DNA of 64,000 bases, taken from NCBI GenBank assembly GCA_963931865.1, contig OZ007515.1, forward strand, positions 3,066,511 to 3,130,510, in the 5' to 3' direction. Origin of the DNA: Axinella damicornis (lineage: Eukaryota; Porifera; Demospongiae; Axinellida; Axinellidae). This document shows positions 1-10,927 of this stretch, piece after piece. The stretch's first letter is position 1; the number at the start of each line of letters is the position of its first letter. The position numbers and the translations under genes were made by a program. Below the pieces are notes generated by a model. The model was not told the origin of the DNA. It ran no database searches and saw only the letters and a program-made list of their open reading frames with translations.

Positions 1-1816
1 CCCACACAGGCCTGCCAGACGCTCTGCATGGTAAGGTAGCCTAACCAACACCGGAAGGACATGAACATTTTACGGTGCTCATGCGCTCCTGCCAACACTG
101 GCATACCAGTAGCAAGAGCTCCTGGCGGTAGTGATGTCAGTCTAGCCGTTAGCCCCTCTCTGCCCGGCGGTCAAGCGAGCGTGCGGCGAACCGGCCTGGC
201 GGAGAGGGGCTAGTGGCTAGACTGTAGTCATGTGAACCATCAGAGTATGTACAAAGTAACACATGCAGTGAGTGAGTTGCCTCCCTCCTTCCCACATAGC
301 TCTTACTGGACTGATGGAGGTCTCTCTCTCCTTTAATCCACTGGGAGGAGATGGGGTGACCCTTCTCCTGCAAGCCCTGCCCCCAGGCAGGCTGGCCCGG
401 CTCACCCTCAATGGGACATGCAGCCACCTCTCTCAGGCACTGGCAGAGCCAACATCAGCGGTGTTCTTCAGAGAGGTTGGTACCTATCCACATTTGTCTC
501 TAAGCTTTGATGACTGAAAGATTTTCTTATAACTCCCTACCTTAACAATTGTAGAGATTGAAGAGTACACTTTACAAGATCTCTCACAAGCCATAGTGTT
601 GTATTAGCCTCATTCCCAGGCACCATACGAAAAATCGAAAAGGTTAGGGTTTAGTTTAGGGTTAGGGGTCTGGGAATGAGGCTAAGTGCTACATGTATGT
701 GCGGAGGAAGTGCCTGTTTTACATACAAATGTGTACAAAGTACCATCTAAGTTGTATGTGCTGTTATGTAGGCTGGACGGAGCCTGGAGCACCTCGATGT
801 CTCCCACTGTGGTCTGGCGGCAGAGGGCCTGGCTACTCTCACCACATGTCTGGGCAACTGCAGCCATTTGCAGGAGCTGAGGATGGCAGGAAATGACATC
901 ACAGGAGGTGCTGGGGTCATGAACCTGTGCAAGTGAGACTGTAGCTGTTGCATAATGGGAACAATAGGCAGGTCAAAGGTCATCCTCTGGATGTCTGTGA
1001 AGTGGGAGGGTCCACCCACACAATGTCAGTAATGCAGTGATGTATGGAATCTGTTGAAGGTACTGGTGGGAGGGCTTCTTCCAATTCTGTACTGGCATGG
1101 AGAGCTTTTGCCAATTCTGTACTGGTGGGAGGGCTTCTGTACTGGTGTGGAGGGCTCCTGCCAATTCTGTACTAGTGTGGAGGGCTCCTGCCAATCCTGT
1201 ACTGGTGTGGAGAGCTCCTGCCAATTCTGTACTGGTGGGAGGGCTCCTGCCAATCCTGTACTGGTGGGAGGGCTCCTGCCAATCCTGTACTGGTAGGAGG
1301 GCTCCTGCCAATCCTGTACTGGTGGGAGGGCTCCTGCCAATCCTGTACTGGTGGGAGGGCTCCTGCCAATTCTGGTGTGGAGGTATAGCCTCGTTCCCAG
1401 GTGTTTGGCACCCCAAATACCGAGCACTTGGGAACAAGGCTAGTGTGGAGGGCTTCTGCCAAATCATGGATAAAGTGCCACAACCAACAGCAAAATCCCT
1501 CTCTTCATTTTTTTTTTTTTGGCATCTCTATGATTTGCCAACCCTCTCCAGGTACCTCCCATCGGCCAGTGCCCTCCGCTCACTGGACTTGAGTGGCAAC
1601 ACAGAGCTCGGGAACCAGGGGTGCTGCCAAGTGCTGAGAGCATGCAGAAAGACATCCCTCTCTTGTCTTAGCCTTGCGGCTTGTGGGATGGTCTCACCCC
1701 TGCCAGATGTGCTAGTTCAAGTCTTTAGCAAACTACCGCTAACATGTAAACTGGAGCTCACAGGGAACTCGATTGATGGAACCGATAGACTGCTGATAGC
1801 AGTACCTGTTGAATAA
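1..1816 (+). CDS. Leucine-rich-repeat protein, C-terminal part (possibly Tonsoku-like)
   Basis: The 3' end of a gene that begins before the window. Probable exons are about 10-30, 299-473, 772-932 and 1552-1816, each with GT donor and AG acceptor, ending in TAA at 1814-1816. The translation carries ribonuclease-inhibitor-type leucine-rich repeats (SLSFNPLGGDGVTLLLQ, LEHLDVSHCGLAAEGLATL, LQELRMAGNDITGGAG, LRSLDLSGNTELGNQG). Repeats of this type close TONSL, a replication-fork repair scaffold that recognises unmodified H4K20, but other LRR proteins share them and the diagnostic N-terminal TPR/ankyrin part is not in view. LRR assignment is firm; TONSL is a guess. Confidence 0.6.
146..222. repeat. 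Hairpin MITE-like element in LRR gene intron
   Basis: Arms beginning tctagccgttagcccctctc and ending gagaggggctagtggctaga form an inverted repeat of about 25 bp around a GC-rich loop. It lies in the intron before the 299-473 exon. Confidence 0.6.
605..684. repeat. Palindromic TAGCCTC mini-element, telomere-like loop
   Basis: Ends are tagcctcattcccag and ctgggaatgaggcta, a 15-bp inverted repeat. The loop contains three telomere-like TTAGGG-type words (ggttagggtttagtttaggg). It is one of at least 20 family copies in the window. Confidence 0.8.
1058..1380. repeat. Minisatellite, ~30-bp unit
   Basis: About ten imperfect tandem units built on tactggtgggagggctcctg followed by ccaatcctg. It sits in the last intron of the LRR gene. 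Long antisense open frames across it are a by-product of the repeat period. Confidence 0.9.
1386..1442. repeat. Palindromic TAGCCTC mini-element
   Basis: Arms tagcctcgttcccag and cttgggaacaaggcta flank a 25-bp loop, directly after the 30-bp minisatellite. Confidence 0.8.
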
Positions 1817-2181
1817 TGCTATGGTGTTTGATGTGACAACCTTCACTGAAAATCAGCAGTACATAAGGCGGAGAAAGGAGATGGAATTCTGCTACCATAA
1901 TTATTTTTTGGTTGACTAAAAATTAATCGCACGTGATTTGTTTTTCCAATTAATAATCGATGAAATTAGATAAGATTACAAGAGGCTAGGTTTGCAGTTT
2001 GTAGTTAGTTTGGAAGATGATTATTAAACGCTAGTAGGCTGTGCGTACATCTGCGTTTGTGTTTGAAGCAGGGCTAGCAGCTAGCACATTGTAGCGAGAC
2101 ATAATTCTTCTGATCGCCATCACACGCTCAATCTGGTCACCAGACTTGGAGGTGCTAACGTCACAACGGGCCAGGGCAGAC
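1817..2181. other. Intergenic region between LRR gene and PPP1R16-like gene
   Basis: Holds the 3' UTR of the LRR gene and the promoter and 5' UTR of the next gene, both on the + strand. A short AT-rich stretch with inverted ttaatttttagtc/gactaaaaattaat-like words lies at 1895-1975. No further gene is visible. Confidence 0.5.
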
Positions 2182-5100
2182 ATGTCGCACGATGAGCTCA
2201 TCTCTGAGATGCCTAAACTGGAGAAGCTGAGCAATGCAGCTCGGCTGAAGCACGCCAAGAAGCGGCGCCAGAAGCAGATGAAGCGATGGCAGGAGTGGAT
2301 CCGTGTGGAGCGAGCCACCAACGGTACCTCCCTGCGCAGGAGGTGTGATCCGCTGGTAGACTTTCAGCAGTCAGCCGTGCTAAATGAGCTCGTGGCTAGA
2401 AATGACATCATTGGCGGTGAGCTGCCTGCCAGCCAGCATAGAAAATAAAGCTATGCCTCTAGCTAAGGGGACGTGTGGGAGAGGGTGGATTGTGGGGATG
2501 GGTGTGGCCTCAATCTAGCTCTATGCATGGTGGACATGTATGTAGTGTGTAGCTAGCTGTAGTGTTTTCTCTTGGTTTCTACTCCACCATATTTGGAAGT
2601 GGTAGAAATTCTTCCGTTTCTGTGGCCCAAGTAACGTACAAGACCAACCAGATAGTGTTACATTTCCTCTACCAGTGACACACATACACACAACACACAC
2701 ACATACACGCATGCATACATGCACACACACACAGTGGAGAAGATTTTGCAGAAAGGGTGCGACCCCAACTGTGCAAATGCTGACGGTCTAACTCTCCTGC
2801 ACAAGGTAAGCTAGTCTTGTATCACAGCAGCCACACAACTTTAACACCAAGGCTGCTCCAGGAAATCCTGACCATTAGTAATTGTCAGCTGCAACTTTAT
2901 GACCACCATTTCCTCCTCTGAGGTATATAGTTTGCAGTACCCCAAAAATGGAGGGGGAAGCCCTTATTTTCCAAGAACGAACAAGTTTGAAATTAAACAC
3001 TCTCACTTGTACTCCTTCGGCATCCAGCTATGTCGGCTGCTCTCTTGTAGCACCGTCTCTGGTCACGACCACCCTCTGGCGGGGCCCTACCGAGTCTGGC
3101 TTGTCAATGCCCAGTCCTTAGCATCCCCCCCCCCCCCCCCCCCTGACTGTGGTCTGTGAATTAATTGCTTCTACTACATCTAATTTCAATCAATATTTTT
3201 ATACTGTTTCCTTAAAATTAGACACCAGATTATTTTACGAATTGTTTGAGTCGTTAAGGTACCATGAAGCCTCTACATCTACTAAGTTATGTTCTCACAA
3301 ACTGATTGACTGACTGACTGACTGACTGAAATAACGATTTCTCAACCCCGCTTTGCACATGTGCGTGTGGGGTAACCAGTACCATGCCCTACAAAGAATG
3401 TGATATTTGGGTAGTGAGTACTATAGACTCCTAGGAGAGAAAAAAAAAATCTATAGCGTGGTGGGACTCGAACCAGCAACGTGATTAGCAGTTGAACACT
3501 TTAACCACTTGGCCACGAAATATACCATGCCTTCCCCATCCATTTTGCGTACTGCAAGCATCAAGAACTGGACAGTGGGGAAGCCTTACAACGAGACTCT
3601 CCCCTTCTACACACGTGCACACACACTCACATGTGCATCAGTGCTGCATTGACAACACGGTAGAGCTGGCTGAGGTGTTGCTGGAACATGGGACAGACCT
3701 CAACGCTCGTGACGTGGAGGGATGGACTCCCCTGCACGCAGCGGCTGCCACTGGTAACCTGGCCATGATCAACATGCTGATCGAAGAAGGAGCTAGCCTG
3801 GTGGCCATCAACCACGATGACAAGATGCCCATTGATGTAGCTGCGGACAGTGACATCAAATACATCCTTCAACAAAGGATGCTGGAGGCTGGTGAGTGTG
3901 TATGCTGGTAATACAACCAGAATGATTTTTGAAAATCACCTCCCAAGAGCTCAAGTGAGAGCTCCACTCTGTCCCTGCAAACAGCCTGGACCGCTAGTTT
4001 ATATACTGGTGGGCTGGTAATACCGTGATACATCTACCAAGGCCCACCTAGCTTTTCGTAGCTTAGCAGTACGGGGAATGCCTGAGATAATTTATCATGT
4101 GAGTGATGTCAAGGTTGAGAGCACAAAGCCGGCTACTTGAGTACTCGACCATTAGCTGCACTGTGATCGGCAGTAGCCTCGCTTTGGCAGTCTCTGTGAG
4201 CACTACATGTAAGTGTCGAGAAGGATTCAAAGTAACAAGGTGCTCATATGGGATCCGTGTTCTGATGAGCAGAAGATTAAACTCCAGCCTCACTCACAGT
4301 TCTAGTCGGTGAGGATACATGTTCTGTAAGAATCTCCATGATGGCAGTAGTGACCCACTAGATGACGGATTGACAAGGATTCAGTAAGCACCCAAAACGC
4401 TACCATAACAAGCAAAGAAGAACGTAACATATGTTACATGTAGATGGTGCATGCGCAATGGCCAGATCTGAACCTTCAACCTTTTGTTGTCTGAAAATGG
4501 TGTCATGTAAGAATTGTAGCTAGAAGTGCCACTCTTGCCAGTATGCAAACAAAAGGCCTGAAACGGGATACTACAACAGAAGTGAGTTGTTCTGTGAATC
4601 ATGCTGATACTGCCTAGCAGTTCACAAGTAATACTTGCGAACGTACCGTACCAAGTCGAGAAACAAATCACTGAATTCATCATCCTCATTGACTAGCAGC
4701 TGGTTAACTGAAGTGGTTCTTTTGGCCGTCCGAGTGCTGCCATGCTCTCTGATACAAACCCTAGCTGAGATCGAGGCTTACGATTAATTGCCTCAGCCAT
4801 CCACATTGTTGACATACCAGTACTCTTTAATAATGACAGTCACATCGACATTGTTTTACTCACTATAATGGTCGGGCATTGTATTCTGCTTACTTCCTAC
4901 ACTGTAACCCTCACACATATTTCACATACCTACTGTACATACTCCACACACCTGCACACACATACACCTGCATTCATGCACACACACCTGCACCATAGAT
5001 TATATATAAGAGCTATATAATCTATGCCTGCACACACACACACACCTGCACACACACACACACCTGCACACACCTGCACACACCTGCACAACACACACAC

Positions 5101-8100
5101 CTGCACACACACACACACACCTGCACACACACACACCTGCACAGGCTATACTGACGATGTGCTGGAGTACATCCGTGTCTCAGTTGCCAAGACAATGCTT
5201 GCAGATCTCAAGGACAGTGTTAAGAATGGGAGAACACTAAACATTCAAGACAGATATGGAGCCACAGCAGTAAGCCCTCCCTCCATCCTGTGCTTCACCT
5301 CCTTCCACCCTGTCCCCCTCCCCTCCCTCCACCCTGTGATTCACCTCCCTCCACCCATGATTCACCTCCCTCCCTCCCTCCCTCCCTCCCTCCCTCCCTC
5401 CCTCCCTCCCTCCCTTCATCCTGTGATTCACCTCCCTCCCTCCCTCCCTCCCTCCCTTCACCCTGTGTTTCACCTCTCTCTCTCCCTCCCTCCACCCTGT
5501 GCTTAACATGAGCACATATATTGCCTATGTGCATTGATGGTACATATACATGTATGCCCTCCACACACGCACACACATACATATACACACAGTTGCACGT
5601 GGCAGCCGCCAATGGATATGTGGAGGTTCTAGAATTTCTTTTCACCCAGTCAGAAATTGACCTGGACATTCAAGACAATGAAGGGTGGACCCCATTCCAC
5701 GCAGCTGTATGCTGGGGACAGCAAGATGCCATGAAAAAGCTTGCGGAAAAGGGGGCAAACATGGACATTAAGAATCTTCATGGAGAAACAGCCTATGGTA
5801 AGGAATAGTTTAATCACCCCTCTCATACTGTGATTTAGAATTCAGTCCCTCTTGCCCCCCCACGCACACACATAGCAATTGCGGAGGACCCAGACATCCG
5901 ACAGTACATCCTGGAACTGAAGGGTGAGTTTGGGAAGACAACAGAGGTGGAGATTGAAAAGGAGGAGGAGGAGATACAAGGATTGAGGAGACCCAGACGG
6001 TGAGATGTAATGATGACGGTTACTCACCTCTTCAAGTGGTTGAATATATGTCTTCCCTCCCCCCCCCCCCCCTTCTCTCCTCCTCCTCCTCTTCTTCTTC
6101 CCTGCCCCTCATCCCCCTCTTCCTACTCCCCCTTTCTTCCTTCCCCTCCTCCCCCTCTACTTCCCTCTTCCTACTCCCCCTTTTCTTCCCTCCCCCCTCT
6201 TCCCTCCTCCTCCTCCTCCTCTTCTTCCCTCCCCCTCCTCCCCCTCTTCTTCCCTCTTCCTACTCCCCCTTTTCTTCCCTCCCCCCTTCCCTCCTCCTCC
6301 TCCTCTTCTTCTTCCCTCCCCCTCCTCCCCTCTTCTTCCCTCTTCCTACTCCCCCTTTTCTTCCCTCCCCCTCTTCTTCCCTCCCCTCCCTCCCCCTCTT
6401 CATCCCTCTCCCTCCTCCCCCCTCTTCTTCCCTCCCCCTCTTCTTCCCTCCCCCTCTTCTTCCCTCCCCCTCTTCTTCCCTCCCCCTCTTCTTCCCTCCC
6501 CCTCTTCTTCCCTCTCCCTCCTCCCCCCTCTTCTTCCCTCCCCCTCCCCCCCCCCTCCCCCTTTTCTTCCCTCCTCCTCCCTCTCTTCTTCCCTCCCCCT
6601 CCTCCCCCCTCCTCCTCTTCTTCCCTCCTCCTCTACCTCCCATGCAGGATGTCAGTAAAGCGTACAAGTCAGCAGGAGAAAGAGGAGATGGCAAAGAAGT
6701 CCTTGAAGTCGGAGGCCATGATGAGACGGCAGTCCCTTGCGCAGCAGGTACTGTATGCTGTCGTCATGCAGCCTGACTCTTGTATGCCCAAGCTGTCACG
6801 CTACTGGATGCTACGAAGTTTTACCAATTTTAAGGCTAATTGTGGTTTGAGATCTTAGCCCCTCCCCCAGACACTGCAGCTGCTATATTTGCCTCATTCC
6901 CAGGCCGTAGAAGAAAACTGTCTCCTTGCACTTGGGAATGAGACTACGGCTGTACTGTCAAGAATAACACCATTTCACATTCGCGGTTGCTTCACGAGTT
7001 GCCACTTCGCTGATTACACGACTTTCCAGCCAGGAAGACGCTACAATCTGAAGTGTGGACCTTTTTATTGCCACCTTCACTGCACAGTTAGCAAATGTCA
7101 TTGGTTTGATGTTGACGCAGTTTGTTATAACCACACCCACTCCAATAAGTCAATGTTTCAATTGTTGCAATCTTTTATTGTGATACTCCGAGCACTCACG
7201 AATTCTGCAGAAGTCGAGTTCACGAAAAATATTAGTATCATCAAGGGCGCATCGAGCCGCAGGGCATGCAACGTACATAGACGGCAAAATGCTGAGTGTT
7301 ATTAAATACAGAATTCAAATTTTGACTGTATAAGCACGTGAACCGTAGACACGCGCCCCTTATGCGGTCACTTTTGTACAAACGCTAGCGTTCGTCTTTG
7401 ACGAGGGCCTAGCTACCTAGCGTGAGCTCCTTTCGATGCTATCATTCCCTCCCTCCAACTTACGGAACAGCAAATGTCGAGCTGTTGTGCTGTTGTCGAG
7501 AGCGGCTTGCATCCGGCAATACTTTCTCCGAATCTGGGCCTGCTACGCTGGTAGGAGAGCTACCCGGACTAGAAGTACTTGGGCTAGAGATCGCTTGGAT
7601 GGCGTTTCTGTACAGACATCGGTAGCACTTATCTTCCTTGCCCAGGAATAAGTTCCGTTGAACGTCCGTAACCGTACCATGCACGCAATTTCACGTGCTT
7701 AACCGGAAACGTTATTTTTAGTAACACTCAGCATTATGCCGTCTATATGTGCGCTATAGGATGTTGCATGCCCTCTTGCCACCTTCGGCGGCTCAATGCG
7801 CCCTTGGTATCATGGTACACTCGTGTATGTATATGCAGAAGTTTTCCTGTGATAGGGCCTTATCCCCTCCATAGGATGCTGAGCGGGGTATCACGTTCTC
7901 ACAAGACAAAGAGGCAATGAAGGAGGTGTGTACCGGGATAGATGACGACGACGATCAGGTCGTTTTGCTGTCTGTGGCAAATGACAAGCAGGACAACTCT
8001 GTAGCCAAGAGGCCAGAGCGACCAGAGCCCCTTGAGATTGACGAGAATCCGTTCAGTCGACGACCAAGAAAGAGTGTTCTTAAGACTCCACAAAGCCCTA

Positions 8101-8201
8101 GCGTGGTCTATACCTCTTCTTCCCCACCCTCGTCTCCCACAAGTAGTGGTAGCCGCAGTGCCCAAAGTAAGAATTCTACGACCTGCTGTTCGATCATGTG
8201 A
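2182..8201 (+). CDS. PPP1R16: Protein phosphatase 1 regulatory subunit 16 (MYPT3/TIMAP-like)
   Basis: Eight exons: 2182-2416, 2735-2805, 3642-3891, 5145-5269, 5593-5797, 5876-5999, 6648-6747 and 7875-8201. They keep phase throughout and give about 478 residues. The start is the ATG in MSHDELISEMPKLEKLS, which aligns with the vertebrate N-terminus; upstream in-frame codons are not ATG. Then come a basic helix (RLKHAKKRRQKQMKRW), an RVxF-like PP1-docking motif (LVDF), ankyrin repeats (GWTPLHAAAATGNLAMINML, GWTPFHAAVCWGQQDAM), an acidic/basic tail and a C-terminal CaaX box (CSIM). Known family members recruit PP1 catalytic subunit to membranes through prenylation; the terminal Met favours farnesylation. 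The domain order and CaaX separate it from PPP1R12/MYPT1. The 16A versus 16B choice cannot be made. Confidence 0.92.
3455..3525 (-). repeat. tRNA-Ser-derived SINE fragment
   Basis: Read on the minus strand it begins GTGGCCAAGTGGTTAA (A-box-like), passes ACTGCTAATC (a GCT anticodon loop as in tRNA-Ser), and reaches GGTTCGAGTCC (B box). There is no long variable arm and the acceptor stem is imperfect, followed by a T-rich tail and TTCTCTCCTAGGAGT. A degenerate relative at 18495-18600 has the same tail, so it is a SINE rather than a working tRNA. Confidence 0.65.
4930..5144. repeat. CA/CACACCTG microsatellite abutting a splice acceptor
   Basis: Runs of (CA)n with interspersed CCTG reach directly to the acag of the 5145 exon of the PPP1R16-like gene. 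A 16-bp palindrome (tatataagagctatataatc region) lies at 4998-5022. Confidence 0.85.
5276..5505. repeat. (CCTC)n and CACCTCCCTCC repeat
   Basis: Tandem CCTC tetramers with interspersed ccaccctgtgattcacct words, in the intron after exon 4 of the PPP1R16-like gene. Confidence 0.9.
6055..6640. repeat. 590-bp polypyrimidine minisatellite
   Basis: Almost pure C/T on the + strand, built from cctcttcttccctccccct units. It fills the intron between exons 6 and 7 of the PPP1R16-like gene and runs close to the acceptor at 6646-6647, so it also serves as an extreme polypyrimidine tract. Long open frames in all + frames here are compositional. Confidence 0.95.
6890..6948. repeat. Palindromic TAGCCTC mini-element (diverged)
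   Basis: Arms tgcctcattcccaggc and cttgggaatgagacta face each other in the last intron of the PPP1R16-like gene. Confidence 0.65.
7228..7815. mobile_element. Non-autonomous DNA transposon with ~75-bp TIRs
   Basis: The left end (atcatcaagggcgcatcgag, then gggcatgcaacg and agacggcaaaatgctgagtg) recurs inverted at 7719-7815 (cactcagcattatgccgtct, gttgcatgccctc, ctcaatgcgcccttggta). The right arm carries about 20 extra bases. The interior has only short open frames with no recognisable transposase, so it is a MITE or deletion derivative in the last intron of the PPP1R16-like gene. Confidence 0.75.
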
Positions 8202-8580
8202 TATCACATGACGTGTTATTCAGCACAATGACTCCAACCTGTATGTTGTGTTATAAGAGTTGAAATGTTTTGGTATGTGTACATGTATGACCTATATAAC
8301 AACTTCATATCTAGTTTGTGGTATGTCTGAAGTGATTTTTAATCATGTTATGACCATTACAACTTCTCTTTTGACTTTTTTTATACTGTACTTAGGAGAG
8401 CTTGTGGCTCTCTCTTTAACGCACCTTCTTTGTGTAAAGTTCAAGTTCCTACAAAAACTTTGAGTTTCGTATAAAGACCAGTGCAATGTGGCACTTGTAA
8501 TGAACCTGCACTGCCACTGTATTGTGGCACAGACACACCATTGTGCCACTACAACACACTCAGTCCACACCACAACAGAT
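8202..8580. other. Convergent intergenic region
   Basis: The 3' ends of the PPP1R16-like gene (+) and tetraspan gene B (-) meet here. A short palindromic tract around 8470-8560 contains repeated tgtggcac/gtgccac words. No gene seen. Confidence 0.5.
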
Positions 8581-10512
8581 CTACAAGTGTAGAGCATCTT
8601 TGATGGTGTATTTCACTATCTTCCTGTTCCATTTGAATATCATGTGCAGCAGAATCCATATTCCAAGTACCGCTAGCACCACCACAGCTAGAAAACTGCC
8701 GGCCTGTAGTAAAATAGGAAGGACTGAGCTAGTTACAGTACAGCAGATTCATCGGTATCCTGAGACTTACTGCAGCAGCCGCCAGAGAGTCTCTGAGGCT
8801 AGTTTCATTGTCTGAGAGCAGCATGTCACTCCAGTCTGCAGCAACAAATGCAGCGAAGGCTCCCACACCAGCGAACCCAACAGCCACCACTGCACTGGCC
8901 ACAATGTCCTATAGACATAGAGTGGAAATGCTACAGTGAGAACACAAATTGGATTTGTACCCTGAGTGCAGTTTTATGTCTACACTGCAGGTATAGTCCG
9001 GTTCCCAGACCCAACCCACAAGTTAGGTCTGGGAACCAGACTACACTGCAGGTGGCATAGTTAGGGAGAAAACGGCTGGAAGCAGCGATTTATTGGAGTG
9101 GTACACTACTCCCCCCCCCCTCCCCCCCCCCCCCCCCCTCCCTATAGCACCAGCTGCCGGTACAAGTTCCACAACTTCTCAACGGGTGAAAGTTCCTAAA
9201 ATAGCCAAACAAAAACTCCCATTTACAATCAGCCACCTGAAAATCCACTAGCTAGCAGGAGCACATTGAGCCGGCGAAGCCTCGATGTGCTCCTGATACT
9301 AGAGAAAAAATTAATCGACACATCAGAGCAGATACGATGGCAACACTAGTAGCTACTGTTCTGCTGTGTCCCCTGTACCACAATGTCTCACTCCCATTTC
9401 CCAGACAATTTTTTAACACTCCGTAAGAAAAATACATGTACGTCTGGCAATCCGTCTATTTCCGGTGTGCAGGAATGTTTGCATTCATTTTACTCATGAT
9501 GTGGAGTGCATTCCAAATTTGACTCAACTACCTGTGCATTGAACATGACGGCACAAATAAGCATTCTGTTTTCGCTACATGAAAATGTTTCAAATTCCAC
9601 AAACCAAACAGAATAGGACTCTTCTTCCCCAAGGGTCAGAATGTATAGTCTGGCAATGCAAGACCAATGCCTCACGTCATGTACTGGGGGGGTGTGGTGG
9701 TGCGCTGGAAGAGCGAGTCTCTAGTGCTCAACCAGGCTCAGTCCTGGGTTCGAATCCCACTAAAGCCCTTGGTTTTCTGTTGAAGGTGGTGCACCTTAAA
9801 AAGAAATTTGCCCTTTTGCCCTTCCAGAAAAACAAGTTCCATTTATGGTAACTTAATCGAGTTCAGTGATGATCTCATCACCATCCCCCATTAATGGGTC
9901 CCAGGACCTGCATGGAGATACAGCATTCCAAAAATAGAATGACTGAACTGAAACTGTACCACAATGAGGAAGATGCTGATCTTGATGCTGAGCAGCCCAA
10001 GGTTGAGGAAGCGCACCCCCAGCACTCCACCCTCTACCAGCACCCCCACACCTGCCACCGCTATCACCAGCCCTGCGGCCACCACTGAGTTGCGCACAAC
10101 ATCTACCGAGTCTGACAGCTGTAATGCCTTCACCACAGCAATGCTGGCAGCTACCAAAGCTGCTAGAGACGCCACCTGAATGTGTAGTATAAAATGTGTG
10201 GTTACTTTCCTCTCAGCATTCTCAGCATTTAATAACTATTGGTCCGACAGGAAGTAGATACTAGTACAGTATAGGTAATGGACACGCATCCTACTTCCTG
10301 TCGGACTTCGTTAATCGCTTAGCCATTAATAACAGCAATAATTGATGCATGATTGGGTTTTACATCGACTTGCTTGCACTCACGATGATAGTGACTCGTA
10401 AGACCACCTCCACGATGCCCTGCCAGAAGCTCACTATCGCCAGACCAGGGTGGGGACCCAGCGCTTTCCTCCCCAGCGAGGAAGTAGCAATGTCTTTCTT
10501 GAGGCGATTCAT
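8581..10512 (-). CDS. Tetraspan membrane protein, tandem copy B
   Basis: Four minus-strand exons in constant phase 0: 10384-10512 (ATG; MNRLKKDIATSSLGRKALG, then FWQGIVEVVLR), 9960-10175, 8771-8908 and 8703-8581 (TAG), giving 201 residues. Four hydrophobic segments are predicted (around VASLAALVAASIAVV, VVAAGLVIAVAGVGVLVEGG, DIVASAVVAVGFAGVGAFAA and FLAVVVLAVLGIWILLHMI) with a basic C-terminus. The topology resembles MARVEL-type vesicle proteins, but no family signature was recognised. The FWQGIVE-VLR start and exon layout match gene A next door, so the two arose by tandem duplication. Confidence 0.75.
8994..9043. repeat. Palindromic mini-element, TAGTCCGGTTCCCAG variant
   Basis: Arms tagtccggttcccagacc and ggtctgggaaccagacta, in an intron of tetraspan gene B. 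Confidence 0.75.
9690..9770 (+). repeat. tRNA-derived SINE head
   Basis: A region starting tggtggtgcgctggaagagc (A-box-like) is followed 45 bp on by a perfect B box, GGTTCGAATCC. The cloverleaf is incomplete and it is embedded in an intron of gene B, so a SINE is more likely than a functional tRNA. Confidence 0.5.
10236..10308. repeat. Short hairpin element in gene B intron 1
   Basis: gtccgacaggaagtag and its inverse ctacttcctgtcggac are separated by about 40 bp. Confidence 0.7.
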
Positions 10513-10738
10513 CCTGCTCAGTTAGCTTGTAACTTGTCGCGCGCGCGCCGCCTACCTATACTATACTAGTCCATAATTATTCGGCTACTATTACTAATAC
10601 CAGACCTTCTGTGGTAATGTGTTTATCACTACTAGATTTCATCCAGGGGACATGGTATTTGATCTGCACTTCCACAATCTCCAGCCAGAACAACTTTAAT
10701 AATAAGAATAATACAGGTATTACATTGAGTGCATTTTG

Positions 10739-10876
10739 TCATGCATCTGATGGTGTAGCAGGCCTGGAGGCTACACCATTCACTGTCTTGTCATTCCACC
10801 TGTACACAAGAAACAGCACCATCCACCACATCATACCAAACAGTGCAAACACTTGGACGAAAGCAAATGCCTGCAG

Positions 10877-10927
<51 letters not shown>

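Noticed and set aside
973..1483. Three overlapping minus-strand frames with repeated GLAGALPPVQDW-like peptides
   Set aside because: They are produced by the 30-bp minisatellite, whose period is a multiple of three, inside an intron of the + strand LRR gene.
3455..3525. Functional tRNA-Ser gene
   Set aside because: The long variable arm is missing, the acceptor stem does not pair, and a degenerate sibling with the same tail exists.
6000..6858. Long proline/serine/leucine-rich frames of 258 and 282 codons
   Set aside because: They cross the polypyrimidine intron tract of the PPP1R16-like gene and only catch real exon 7 at their ends.
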